A stretch of DNA of 64,000 nucleotides, taken from Lotus japonicus (Eukaryota > Streptophyta > Magnoliopsida > Fabales > Fabaceae). The DNA is taken from assembly GCF_012489685.1 (NCBI RefSeq), contig NC_080042.1, positions 4,404,501 through 4,468,500 of the forward strand. The letters are read 5' to 3'. The notes beneath the pieces are model-generated. The model did not search any database, had not been told where the DNA came from, and was given only the letters and a program-made list of their open reading frames with translations. The number at the start of each line of letters is the position of its first letter. Position 1 is the first letter of the stretch. This document shows, piece after piece, positions 32,651-43,834 of the stretch. A program made the translations under genes and the position numbers.

Positions 32651-34099
32651 GTTGGGCTATCCTGGGGATAAGTCCGGGAAACCGGTAGTTTCCGAGTATG
32701 TGATACTCTTTGCTTGTTGAGCAGTTGTGACCATCGGATTGAGATGAGTCGGATGATCCGGAGATCATCATGAGTTACTATGTTGATGTGAAGAAGTGTC
32801 TTTTGTCGCAGAATCGACTTTACCTTAGGGTAAGCTTTTAGAGACTATAATTTACCTAGAACACGTGGCGACGTGTCGAGTGAGAGTCGGAGACGTTGTT
32901 TGACTAATCATCCTGCATTCATGCATACTGATTTAGTTGTCGAGTGTGATTGTTATTTGTTAATCCTATTTGGAACATGTTAATTGTTATTATTGCTGTT
33001 AAGTTCATTATGGAATATGCAACCCTAGGATGTTATCCCTAGCTATAAGCCTAAGTGGCTATTCTCTTATCTATATCTATTGGTGCTATTATTTATGTAA
33101 TTCTTTGGAGTTGACCCTCGCGTCTTCTGTGTGTGCTTTGGCGGACAAACGCCCTTTGTCAGATGTCTTTGGCGGACTGGTTCACGACGGTTCACCCTTC
33201 GGGGGAAACTAGAGTTGGGATGCTGGAACAGGAGCGCAACGCGATAGCAAGCGGAGGACGGATGGTGTACATAGACTAGGTCGTTCTGGATTTCGAATTC
33301 GGACGACGATCATGCTAGCATGTAGGTTTTAGTGCTGGTGTGAGCTCCTCGAGATGGGATTAGTGTAGGAGTAGAGTCTTAGCTCTGAACATCATTTGTT
33401 TTCTTTGGGGACAGGGTAGTTTCCCACCTATAGCTTTTTGTGTGGTTCCTTTACGGGAATCACAGAGAGTTGGTTGGACTTAAGAGGTCTTGTTTTAGGC
33501 CATCTGGGCTGACTTATTCTTATTTTGAGGGACAGTGTTGCAGACACCTAACCTTTCTTTTGGATTATACCTTTTGCCTACGGGCGTTCTTTTCTACTAC
33601 TTTCCGTCACTGGAGGTTACTCGTGACGAGGTTGGGTACTTACAACGGGGGTTGTAAATATATATTGTATAATAGTTTTATTGCTTTTCGCATTTGGGGT
33701 TTTATTTAATTCAGTCTTGTCTTAGTTATTATATCGAAAAAAAAATATTCACGTATTTCCGCATTAAGTTTACTTTTGGTTACTAAAGTGACGCCACCGA
33801 AATTGGGGTGTTACAATTGATAAGGAAGAATTAATCTTTTGTAACCAATGAAGGTTTGTTGCACTTGAATGTTATAATCCGATTACTAACGTTTTCTCTC
33901 TTCTGTCTAGTCTATTTAGTTATTGCTTTGTTACTTTTCAATCCAATCAATCAACCCCCTTTTAGGTTTCTTGTTATACTCTAATATCAATTAATAATTT
34001 ATCAAGTCCTTGTGAGATCGATCCTGGTGTTAACACCTTGTACTGCATTCAAAGCAGAATACTTTGGCACGCACCCGCGACAGTGCGTTCGTCAAAAAG

Positions 34100-36668
34100 G
34101 ACCCATAAAATCGATACCCCATACATCAAAGACCTCACAAAACAGCATGGGCTGTTGAGGCATCTCTTTTCTCCAAGAAATGGTACCGCCTGCTCTCTGA
34201 CATGGCTCTCAGGTGCTGCAAATCCTTGACACATCTTTGAAGATGGTGGGCCAGTAAAATCCAGAATCAAGCACCTTGCGTGCTGTCCTTTAGGGTCCAA
34301 AGTGACCGCCCACTGCAGAAGCATGGCAAAACTGAAGGACTGATTCAATCTCATGATCTGGAATGCACCTCCTAATAACCTGGTCAGTACAAAACTTCCA
34401 CAAATAGGGGTCATCCCAAAAATAATATTTAGCATCACTCTTAAGCTTAGCAATCTGAGCTCGAGATGCAAATGGAGGGAAAACAGAAGCAACTAAATAA
34501 TTAACAATATTAGCAAACCAGGGTGCTGGAATTGAAACTGAAATATTAAAGAGCCGCTCATCCGGAAAGTCATCTCTAATGGGTAGAGTATCAGCATCCC
34601 TCTCTATCCGACTCAAGTGATCGGCCACCAAGTTCTGTGCTCCACTCCTATCTCGAATCTCCAAGTCAAACTCTTGGAGCAAGAGCATCCATCGGATCAA
34701 CCTAGGCTTGGATTCAACCTTCTTCAACAGGAACTTTAGAGCTGTATGGTCAGTGTACACAATAATTCTAGAACCTAGCAAATATGATCTGAATTTATCT
34801 AGAGCAAACACAATAGCTAGAAGTTCTTTTTCAGTGGTTGTGTAATTCGCTTGTGCAGAATCTAAAGTCTTGGAAGCATAATATATTACCCTAGGTAACT
34901 TATCCACTTTTTGAGCAAGGACAACACCCAATGCGTAATTAGAGGCATCACACATGAGCTCAAAAGGGGCTGTTCAATCAGGTGCCTGAATGATAGGAGT
35001 GGTGGTCAAGGCTTTCTTTAGGCAATCGAACGCCTCTCTGCATTTCTCATCAAAATCAAACGCCACGTCCTTTTGCAGCAAGTTAAAGAGAGGAAGAGCT
35101 TTCTTGCTGAAATACTGAATGAACCTGCGATAAAAACCTGCATGGCCAAGAAAAGAACGCACCTCTCGCACGCAAGATGGGTAAGGCAAATGTGAAATAA
35201 CATCTATCTTGGCGGGATCCACCTCTATACCTTTGTTAGAAATCACATGACCTAGAACTATGCCTTGCTCTACCATAAAATGACACTTCTCATAATTCAA
35301 AACAAGGTTAGTTTCAATGCACCTATGCAAAACTTTATCCAGATTATCTAAACATGTATCAAATGAAGATCCGTAAACAGTGATATCATCCATAAATACC
35401 TCGATGCAACTCTCTAAGAAATCACTGAAAATACTTACCAAGCACCGCTGGAATGTACCAGGGGCATTGCATAGGCCAAATGGCATCCTCCTATAGGCAA
35501 AAGTGCCAAAGGGACAGGTGAATGTGGTCTTCTCTTGGTCCTCAGGAGCAATGTGAATTTGAAAGTACCCAGAAAAACCATCAAGAAAACAGTAGTGACT
35601 TTTTCCTGCTAAGCGCTCAAGCATTTGATCAATGAAGGGCAAAGGAAAGTGATCCTTTCTAGTTGCTTGATTGAGCCTCCTATAATCAATGCAGACTCTC
35701 CAACTGTTTTGCACTCGAGTAGGGATAAGCTCGTTCCTCTCATTCTTCACTACAGTAAGTCCTGTCTTCTTAGGGACCACTTGAACTGGGCTCACCCAAG
35801 GGCTGTCAGAGATCGGATATATAATTCCAGCTTGTAGAAGCTTGGTGATCTCCTTCTTCACAACATCAAGTATCACTGGGTTGAGTCTCCTTTGTGGTTG
35901 TCTTACTGGCTTCGCTCCTTCTTCCAAGAGTATTCTATGCATGCACATGGATGGACTAATCCCAGGAATGTCAGCTAAGGTCCAACCAATAGCTTTCTTG
36001 TGCTTCTTTAGTACTTCCAGCAACTTTTCCTCTTGATTTTCACGAAGGAGAGAGGAAACAATGACAGGGAGCTTCTTATCATCCTCCAAGTAAGCGTACT
36101 TGAGGTTATCTGGTAAGGGCTTAAGCTCCAATACGGGTGCCTGCAAAACAGATGGAACCAAACTAGCAGATACAGTTTCTGCAGCCTGCACTTCAACAAC
36201 TGGGTTAGTGCAATCAGATTTCTTAACATCTGAATCAATAACAACAGTGTCCAAAAATTGATCAATGCAAGAATCACACATTTCAGTAGCAGTACATGTA
36301 TGACAAGTGTATGACCCTGTTAGTGAAGGAAAATCAGAATCATGTTCATCAAGCATATCATCAAGCAGTTCATCAAGCAAATCAATATGAAACACAAAAT
36401 AATCTTCAGGTGGATGTTTCATAGCATCAAAAATGTTTATCCTAACCACAATATCACCGAATTCCATAGTCAATGTTCCAGCATACACATCTATCTTGGT
36501 TCGGGCTGTCTTCAAAAATGGTCTCCCCAAAATGATAGGAACTGTATTACGGGAAGATCCTTTTTCCATTTCAAGCACATAAAAATCAGCAGGGAAAACA
36601 AGTTCACCAACCTTAACCAAAACATCCTCTACCCAACCAACAGGGTGTGCCGTGCTCCTATTTGCTAA
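34100..36668 (-). pseudogene. pol: Athila pol: protease end, reverse transcriptase, RNase H, integrase zinc region
   Basis: Minus strand. It begins with the protease-to-RT linker (VPIILGRPFLKTARTKID). Reverse transcriptase has WRVCIDYRRLNQATRKDHFP, FGLCNAPGTFQRC and the catalytic FMDD. RNase H follows ([46 protein letters not shown]). The integrase HHCC region ends near 34100 at GPF, where element N is inserted. In-frame stops: TGA at 34974-34976 where Trp is expected (APDW) and TAA at 34290-34292 where Gln is expected. A frameshift lies near 34180. Non-functional as it stands. Confidence 0.9.
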
Positions 36669-37881
36669 TGAAGGTGTGAAAAACGACTAGAAGGGGGGGG
36701 GGGTTGAATAGAGTTTTGAATATAAAACTTTCCCCTTAAGATTTAAAGTAAATCTTTTCGGTTTCTCTGAGATAGAAGGTGCAGCGGATAAAGATAGAGA
36801 GAAGAGAGAAGCACACAAGTATTTTATCCTGGTTCACTTGATAAATCCCTCAAGCTAATCCAGTCCACCCGTTAAGGTGATTTCTTCCTTCTTAGAATGA
36901 AGACAATCCACTAATCAGATAATTGTTACAACTGCACTTGAAACCTACAAGTGACTAACAATACACTGACTTAGCTATCACTAAGATTCACTCTCTTAGT
37001 CTTCTCTAGGATCCGATCAACCTTGATCTCCTAAAGGAATCACCACTAAGATTCACTCTCTTAGTCTTCTTAAGGATACTGACCTACCCGGTCCCTTAAG
37101 GAAAATCAAACAACTGTTTGAGGTTGGTGTTTACAAAGGTTTGCTTCTAAATAAGCTGAGTGTAAACTAAATAAGAACAGATGAAGAAAGTAGAGGCTTG
37201 AATATTTTCTTGTATTGCAGCTCTAGGTTTTTCTCACTTAGCTTTCTTCTTTTCTTCAGCCTTTTATAGTCCAAGGTGCAAAGGATATTTCTGTTGAGAG
37301 AATATGACCGTTGGAGGGCATTTCTGGAACTTCCAGAACCTGCTGTGGCTGAACCTTGGTAGGTAGGCTTGTCAGAATAGTACATTGCTCTTGTACTTCT
37401 TGATAGAGACATTTGCCTTTAACCAATGACTTCTGATCAGAGGAATGCTTCGTGTTGGAACTTGTGAAGCTTGGTGATCAGAGTCAGAGGGATGCTTGGA
37501 TCCTCTTACCTTCGTAACTTCTGCTTCTGGACCTTCAGAGCTTCTGGACCTTCAGAGCCTCTGGTCCCTCAGAGCTTCTGGTCTTCAGATCTTCTGATCC
37601 TCAGATCTTCTGATCCTCAGATCTTCTGATCCTCTAATCCTCTGATCCTCTTATCTTCAGATCTTCTGATCTTCAGATCCTCTGATCCTTAGATCCTCTG
37701 ATCTTCAGATCTTCTGATCTTCAGAACTTTTGACGAATATATCTTCTGGTGTCAGAATCAGAACCTGTTTGTCAAAACACTCAAGACAAACATTAGAGTA
37801 TCATAGTTGTTCATCCACAAATAAATACTTGTTATCATCAAAACATAGAGTTGTACCACATGACCAAATCTTGATCTTACA
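36669..37881 (-). repeat. 3' LTR of element D
   Basis: TGAAGGTGTG...GATCTTACA in plus-strand order, with an 11-G run near 36696 and many CTTCTGATCCTCAGAT short repeats (37500-37735). A TATA box (CTATAAAAG on the minus strand) lies at 37261-37269. Confidence 0.9.
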
Positions 37882-38152
37882 ATCTCCCCCTTTTTGATGA
37901 TGACAAAACCATGTATTTTGATGAACAACTCTAAACAAATAAACTGAATACACTCAGAGTATAAGGTATCAGAGTTAAAACTTATCCTGATGTGTATAGT
38001 TTTTCTTGCTCCTTCTGAATCCAAGACTCGTGCTTGATTCTGAGCTAAGCTCCCCCTGAATCTAATACTTAATATCAACGTTAGTAATATCTAGATTCTG
38101 AGCTAAATAATATAGGAGTTGTCAAAGATACTATAAGTTCTCCCCCTTTTTG

Positions 38153-38554
38153 TCATAAGCAAAAAGAATGAAGGTGGAAAAAAAAATAGTAAGAGCATAA
38201 GACGAAATACTCCCCCTCAGAAGTAATACCAAGGGATACTTGGCTGCTGATTAGTGTATCTTCTGATGAGAGCAGAAGTGTCAAAGTCCAGAGGTTCTGG
38301 TGACATCTCCATTCTGAAAAAATTCCATCTTCAGATGCTTCAGAATGAGAAGCTATGAACCTACTCTTCTTCTGATGACGCAAGTCAGAAGTTGTAGTAG
38401 CATCTTCTGATGTTGTTGCTTCTGGTTTGACAAGTTCTGAGTCTTTGTTTCTTTCTGAAACGGTCATGCTCATCTCTGCAAGCTTTTTCAGCTAGCTTTG
38501 ACTTGACCAAATCTTACTCTACTGATGCCTCCAAGATTAACTTCACCTTCAGGT
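38153..38554 (-). pseudogene. Remnant of D pol (integrase-RT linker)
   Basis: Minus strand ATTSEDATTTSDLRHQKKSR..ASHSE resembles the linker between integrase and RT in element C (EDVPTTSDQLQKKKR..ASHPE). It follows almost directly after the protease start, so the intervening pol was deleted. Confidence 0.65.
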
Positions 38555-40242
38555 TCAAGTTTTGGATCTTGGGACATATGCCTTTCTCCCGTCATGTGTT
38601 GCCTGCATCCACTGTCCAGGTTCCATGGTTGGAGTTTCGATGGACTTATTGAAGATATCTGCAACATATATAATCTTATCCCTAGGTACCCACTTTCTGG
38701 GTCCTTTCTTGTTAGTTAGCCCAGAAGTTCTGACAACTTTGGGTCTTTCAACAGGATAATATAAAGGAATTTGAGCATGATATTTTGACATAGAGAAAAT
38801 TCCTTTCTTAAGGGATGATGGAGCAACTTCAGAAGGTTTAGAATAACCAATGCCATATATTCCATTTCTGCTTACGCCATAGATCATTGAAGCCATTAAG
38901 CTTCTGTCTACGCTTTTAGCCAGGAATCTTTGAAAAGACTTTTCATACTTAGATTCATTTCTACAATCAGAAGCATCACAGGCAACAATTTCTTCTAACT
39001 TAGCAATCTGGTTCGTAAGCACAGAGTTAGAATTGATCAAAGCATGATTATCATTTTTCAAATCAGAAATAATTTTCTCATGTTCAGAAGGAGTCTTAGA
39101 AGCAGCAGATAAGTCATTTTTCAACCTTTTATGCTTAGACAATAAAGAGTTATACTTATCCATAATATCAGACAATGCATGTTTCAGTTCAGAGGTAGAG
39201 AAAGAAGCGAATACCTCATTTTCATCGTCTGAGTTAGGATTTCCTTCTGATTCTGAGTCAGAGTCAACAGCTCCCTTTGACTCTGCTCCTTTGTCTTTGA
39301 TAATGGCCATGAGTCCTTGGACTTCACCATCAGAGTCAACATCCTCTGATTCTGATTCATCAAAAGTCACCATCAGACTTTTCTTTGGTTTGAAATGCTT
39401 CTTTGACTTTTCGTCCTTTGATGAACCTTTGTATTTGCTCTGCCTGTGCTTCCAGATGCAGTTGAACTTTCTGGATATCAGAGTCAGCTCATCTTCATCA
39501 GAATCTTCTGATGCTTCTTCAGATTCTTCTGCTTCTGCTTGGAGAGCCTTAGCCTTTTCAGATTTGGATTTCAAGGCTATAGACTTCTTCTTCTGATCCT
39601 GATGTTCAGCACTCTTTAGTTCATGACACTTCAGTATGCTTATGAGTTCTTCCAAACTCATATGCTCAACATCTCTAGTTAGCTCCAAGGAAGTTATCAA
39701 AGGAATCCAGCTTTCAGGAAGACCTCTAAGGATCCTCATGACATGATCCGCAGTGGTGTAGCTATTGCTGAGGGGTCTTATTCCAGCAATAATCAACTGG
39801 AATCTGGAAAACATATCCTCAATGGATTCGTCAGGTTCCATTTGGAAGGATTCGTATTTCTGGATCAAAGACAGCGCCTTTGATTCTTTCACCTTCTTGT
39901 TTCCTTCATGATGTTTAAGGAATCAAGGATACACTTAGCGGAATCACGATCAGTAATTTTCTCATATTCTTCATATGAAATGGCACTTTGCAGAATAGCT
40001 CTTGATCGGTGATGATCTCTGAACTCCTTCTTTTGATCTTCACTCATCTTCTCCCTTGGGATCTTTACACCATGTTCATCGACAGGAGGGGTGTAGCCAT
40101 CAACAACAAAATCCCAGAGATCAGGATCAAAGCCAAGAAAGAAGCTTTTGATTCTATCTTTCCAAAAATCAAATCTCTGACCATCAAAGATAGGTGGTCT
40201 TGCACTGTATTGGTATTTGCTTGTAGTAGTGGTGGAATCCAT
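38555..40242 (-). pseudogene. gag: Element D gag, one frameshift, zinc knuckle lost
   Basis: Minus strand from ATG at 40242. It begins with a SIRE-type Gag N-terminus (RPPIFDGQRFDFWKDRIKSFF, ISYEEYEKITDRD) and shifts frame near 39890. It then reads without stop to 38555 (SIEDMFSRFQLIIAGIRP, SLEELISILKCHELKSAEHQ, FLAKSVDRSLMASMIYG, GPRKWVPRDKIIYVADIF). The CFECKESGHYKSDC-type zinc knuckle of elements B and C is missing between the acidic stretch and the FKPKKSLMVTFDESE part. The last ~20 codons overlap the protease start (DSGCRQHMTG) in the +1 frame. Confidence 0.85.
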
Positions 40243-40302
40243 GAGTTTTTCACACTGGCCCGGATCTACTGAACACTGTTAAGTGTGGTAATCAGAACTT
40301 GC

Positions 40303-40314
40303 GCTCTGATACCA
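40303..40314 (-). promoter_or_regulatory. Primer binding site of element D
   Basis: Minus strand TGGTATCAGAGC, perfect for initiator tRNA-Met, two bases from the 5' LTR. Confidence 0.85.
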
Positions 40315-40316
40315 AT

Positions 40317-41528
40317 TGAAGGTGTGAAAAACGACTAGAAGGGGGGGGGGTTGAATAGAGTTTTGAATATAAAACTTTCCCCTTAAGATTTAAAGTAAAT
40401 CTTTTCGGTTTCTCTGAGATAGAAGGTGCAGCGGATAAAGATAGAGAGAAGAGAGAAGCACACAAGTATTTTATCCTGGTTCACTTGATAAATCCCTCAA
40501 GCTAATCCAGTCCACCCGTTAAGGTGATTTCTTCCTTCTTAGAATGAAGGCAATCCACTAATCAGATAATTGTTACAACTGCACTTGAAACCTACAAGTG
40601 ACTAACAATACACTGACTTAGCTATCACTAAGATTCACTCTCTTAGTCTTCTCTAGGATCCGATCAACCTTGATCTCCTAAAGGAATCACCACTAAGATT
40701 CACTCTCTTAGTCTTCTTAAGGATACTGACCTACCCGGTCCCTTAAGGAAAATCAAACAACTGTTTGAGGTTGGTGTTTACAAAGGTTTGCTTCTAAATA
40801 AGCTGAGTGTAAACTAAATAAGAACAGATGAAGAAAGTAGAGGCTTGAATCTTTTCTTGTATTGCAGCTCTAGGTTTTTCTCACTTAGCTTTCTTATTTT
40901 CTTCAGCCTTTTATAGTCCAAGGTGCAAAGGATATTTCTATTGAGAGAATATGACCGTTGGAGGGCATTTCTGGAACTTCCAGAACCTGCTGTGGCTGAA
41001 CCTTGGTAGGTAGGCTTGTCAGAATAGTACATTGCTCTTGTACTTCTTGATAGAGACATTTGCCTTTAACCAATGACTTCTGATCAGAGGAATGCTTCGT
41101 GTTGGAACTTGTGAAGCTTGGTGATCAGAGTCAGAGGGATGCTTGGATCCTCTGACCTTCGTAACTTCTGCTTCTGGACCTTCAGAGCTTCTGGACCTTC
41201 AGAGCCTCTGGTCCCTCAGAGCTTCTGGTCTTCAGATCTTCTGATCCTCAGATCTTCTGATCCTCAGATCTTCTGATCCTCTAATCCTCTGATCCTCTTA
41301 TCTTCATATCTTCTGATCTTCAGATCCTCTGATCCTCAGATCCTCTGATCTTCAGATCTTCTGATCTTCAGAACTTCTGACGAATATATCTTCTGGTGTC
41401 AGAATCAGAACCTGTTTGTCAAAACACTCAAGACAAACATTAGAGTATCATAGTTGTTCATCCACAAATAAATACTTGTTATCATCAAAACATAGAGTTG
41501 TACCACATGACCAAATCTTGATCTTACA
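40317..41528 (-). repeat. 5' LTR of element D
   Basis: 1212 bp, nearly identical to 36669-37881, including the G run and the CTTCTGATCCTCAGAT repeats. TATA box on the minus strand at 40908-40916. Confidence 0.9.
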
Positions 41529-43513
41529 GCTAATTGGATGACAATACCCGTAGGTTTCAAAGGTCCAAGTGAAAGTGATTTAAAAATAGACATAGGCATC
41601 ACATTAATTGAAGCTCCTAGATCTAGCATGGCATTTTCAAATTTAGTATCACCTATGACACAAGGAACAGAAAACGTACCTGGATCCTCACACTTTTCAG
41701 GAACATCAGAAACAGGAGCAGGTTTACCAGCTTTACCTATGATTGCAGAAACGTTTCTCCCCATGCGAACTCTTTCATTTCCTTTCAGCTTCCTTTTCTG
41801 AGTGCATAATTCTTTCAGAAACTTTGCATATCTTGGAATTTGCTTGAGTGCATCAAGTAGAGGTATGTTCACCTCCACTTTCTTGAATATCTTCAAGATT
41901 CCCTTATCTACCTCTTCCTTCTTCTTGCTTGGCATAGCTTTCGGAGGGAATGGAAGAGGAATGGAAGGTGGTTGTACTTGGAAGGTTCTTGTGGCAGTGG
42001 TCTCTGTCTCCTTTTCAGGTTAAGGCTCTGGCTCTGGCTCTGGTCCATGATCTGCATCAATTTGCTTCCCCGACCGTAAGGTGATGGCGCTCACATTTCT
42101 TGGATTGACAACCGTCTGAGAGGGCAGCTTATCAGAATTCTGGGACTGTAGCTGGTTTATTGAAGTAGCCATCTGTCCTATCTGGTTGGTCAGATTCTGA
42201 ATAGAGGATCTGGTGTCTTGTTGGAACTGCATGTTTTGGGCTGTCATCTGCTTCAACATATCCTCCAATGAAGATTCTTTAGATTGCGGTGCAGCAGGGT
42301 TGTTAGCCTGTTATTGCATTGGAGGAGGAACATATGGTCTAGCATTATTCTGAAACGGTGCTTGGGCAGGTTGTGACTGATCAGACCATCTAAGATTTGG
42401 ATGATTTCTCCAGCCAGGATTATATCTGTTAGATGACAGATCATAATTTTGCTGAGGTCGATTATTGAAAATGTTGGCAGCATATGCTTCAGGATTCTCA
42501 TCTGTAGGTTCCTGCAGAGAAGGACAAACATTAGTATTATGGTCTTTAGTGCAAATGCCACAAACCTTTGCCTGTTGTGAAGGTTTATTCTGGTTCATGG
42601 CCAATTGAGTAACCAAGCTGGCAATGGTTTCCATCCTCTTCTCAAGCTTGTCCATCCTTGGATCTGTCCCAATCTCATTAACAGTTTTAACAGCATCATT
42701 ACTCCTTGTTTGAAACTGCTGAGAATTAGCAGCCATCTTCTCAAACAACTACCTGGCTTCAGTAGGAGTCATGTCATTCAATGCACCTCCACAAGCAGCA
42801 TCAATGAGATGTCTCTCCATGTTGAGCAAACCCTCATAGAAATACTGAACTAGGAGCTGCTCGGAAATCTGGTGATGGGGGCAGCTCACACATAGTGTCT
42901 TGAATCTTTCCCAGTATTCATGTAGAGTCTCTCCATGTAGCTGCCTGATTCCTGAGATGTCTTTTCTGATTGAAGTTGTCCTAGAGGCAGGGAAGAACTT
43001 CTCAAGAAACTTTCTTTTCAGGTCGTCCCAGCTTGCAATGGATGAAGGAGGCAGGTTATACAGCCAAGTCTTTGCAGTTCCCTGAAGGGAATGAGGAAAA
43101 GCCTTCAAACAGATATGATCTTTGTCAACTTCAGGAGGCTTCATGGTGGATATGACAGTACGGAACTCCTTGATGTGCATATGAGGATCTTCACCTGCAA
43201 GACCACCAAACTTAGGCAATAACTGGATTAGTCCAGTTTTGAGTACACATGGTACATCCTCAGGATACTGGATACACAAGCTTTCGTAGGTGAAATCAGG
43301 TGCAGCCAGCTCCCTTAATGTTCTTTCTCGCGGTCCTTCTTCAGCCATGTTATCAGAAACTGCAACAAAATCAGAATCAAAATCAAGGTCAGAATCAGAA
43401 TCACTTGAATGAGGATCAGTTACAAAAGCTCTACGTGCTCTAATTAACCTATGAAATTCTCTATCTATTTCAGAAATTAATGGATGCACAAACCCAGGAT
43501 TCGCCCTAGTCAT
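41529..43513 (-). pseudogene. gag: Athila gag and protease with three in-frame stops
   Basis: Minus strand. The first ATG (43513) gives MTRANPGFVHPLISEIDREF. A retrotransposon Gag domain follows (GEDPHMHIKEFRTV, FPHSLQGTAKTWLYNLPP, W.DLKRKFLEKFFPASRT). A short C-rich region (CGICTKDHNTNVCP) lies near 42540, then the ITLRSGKQ motif typical of Athila. The protease segment has the active site DLGASINVMP near 41610. In-frame stops: TAG at 42749-42751, TAA at 42311-42313 and TAA at 42020-42022; the frame continues through each. Element D cuts the protease just after IQLA. Confidence 0.9.
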
Positions 43514-43834
43514 GTAACACAAAGTAATTTTTTTTTTTTTCAAAACCCTAAAAAAACTTTTGGCGGAAGGTCATAGATGAATTGGAAATTTTTTTCTACC
43601 CCAAAAGCATATATAATATGTTGAATTCCGAGTTTTGGAGCAAAAGATATGACCGTTTGAAGTTACAGCCTAATTATCCTTAAAAAATCACTAATCCTTA
43701 CCTTCACCAACAAATCCAGTACCTGCGTCAGAGATCGAACTTGTTAATAATACTACTAATAATACTAATACTACTAATACTAACTCTATAGAACCTTTGG
43801 TAAAGACGATAATCCCCGGCAACGGCGCCAAATT
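43514..43834 (-). other. Leader of the Athila element
   Basis: Non-coding stretch between the 5' LTR and gag, with TAATACTAC short repeats near 43745-43785 and the primer site at 43813-43830. Confidence 0.7.
43813..43830 (-). promoter_or_regulatory. Primer binding site of the Athila element (tRNA-Asp)
   Basis: Minus strand TGGCGCCGTTGCCGGGGA, complementary to plant tRNA-Asp(GTC). Confidence 0.85.

Larger units (their letters stand above)
29789..33815 (+). mobile_element. Very long (4027 bp) gypsy-type solo LTR
   Basis: Starts TGTAAGACCC and ends GGGTGTTACA, with perfect TGTAA/TTACA ends, and is flanked by ATTGA (29784-29788 and 33816-33820). A TATA box lies at 30502-30509, with transcript-leader-like sequence after it. 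It contains two tandem-repeat blocks. No primer site, polypurine tract, second LTR or protein domain is seen, so it reads as one complete solo LTR. LTRs of this size occur in the Ogre/Tat and Tekay/Del gypsy lineages; I cannot decide between them. A frame at 30369-30662 has no recognisable product. Confidence 0.8.
24283..34094 (+). mobile_element. Non-autonomous gypsy LTR element N, with one 410-aa ORF, inserted in Athila integrase
   Basis: Plus-strand element flanked by AAAAG (24278-24282 and 34095-34099), splitting the Athila integrase between the GPF and PVS codons. LTRs: 24283-25533 (1251 bp) and 28812-34094, which is 1251 bp after removing the 4027 bp insert and its 5 bp duplication. A tRNA-Asp primer site (25537-25554) and polypurine tract (AAGTGTGGGGGTATT, ending 28811) are both of Athila type. 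The 3.3 kb interior codes for one protein without gag, protease, RT or integrase domains. About 15 LTR differences by eye (~1.2%), fewer than in Athila, as nesting requires. Confidence 0.9.
28812..34094 (+). repeat. 3' LTR of element N, split by a 4.0 kb insertion
   Basis: Left part 28812-29788, right part 33816-34094. The two join to a 1251 bp LTR matching 24283-25533 once one copy of the ATTGA duplication is removed. Confidence 0.9.
36669..41528 (-). mobile_element. SIRE-type copia element D, gag-only, inserted in the Athila protease region
   Basis: Complete minus-strand element flanked by GCTAA (36664-36668 and 41529-41533). LTRs are 36669-37881 (1213 bp) and 40317-41528 (1212 bp), differing by only about eight substitutions by eye (<1%). 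The primer site TGGTATCAGAGC is on the minus strand at 40303-40314. The purine tract AAAAAGGGGGAGAT adjoins the 3' LTR. The 2.4 kb interior holds gag and only a scrap of pol; integrase, RT, RNase H, ORF3 and ORF4 are absent. It is probably the youngest element in the window and must have used enzymes from elsewhere. Confidence 0.9.

Noticed and set aside
32250..32688. Open frames across the 61 bp repeats on both strands
   Set aside because: The repeat unit is open in more than one frame, giving repetitive proteins in several frames at once; no sign of selection.
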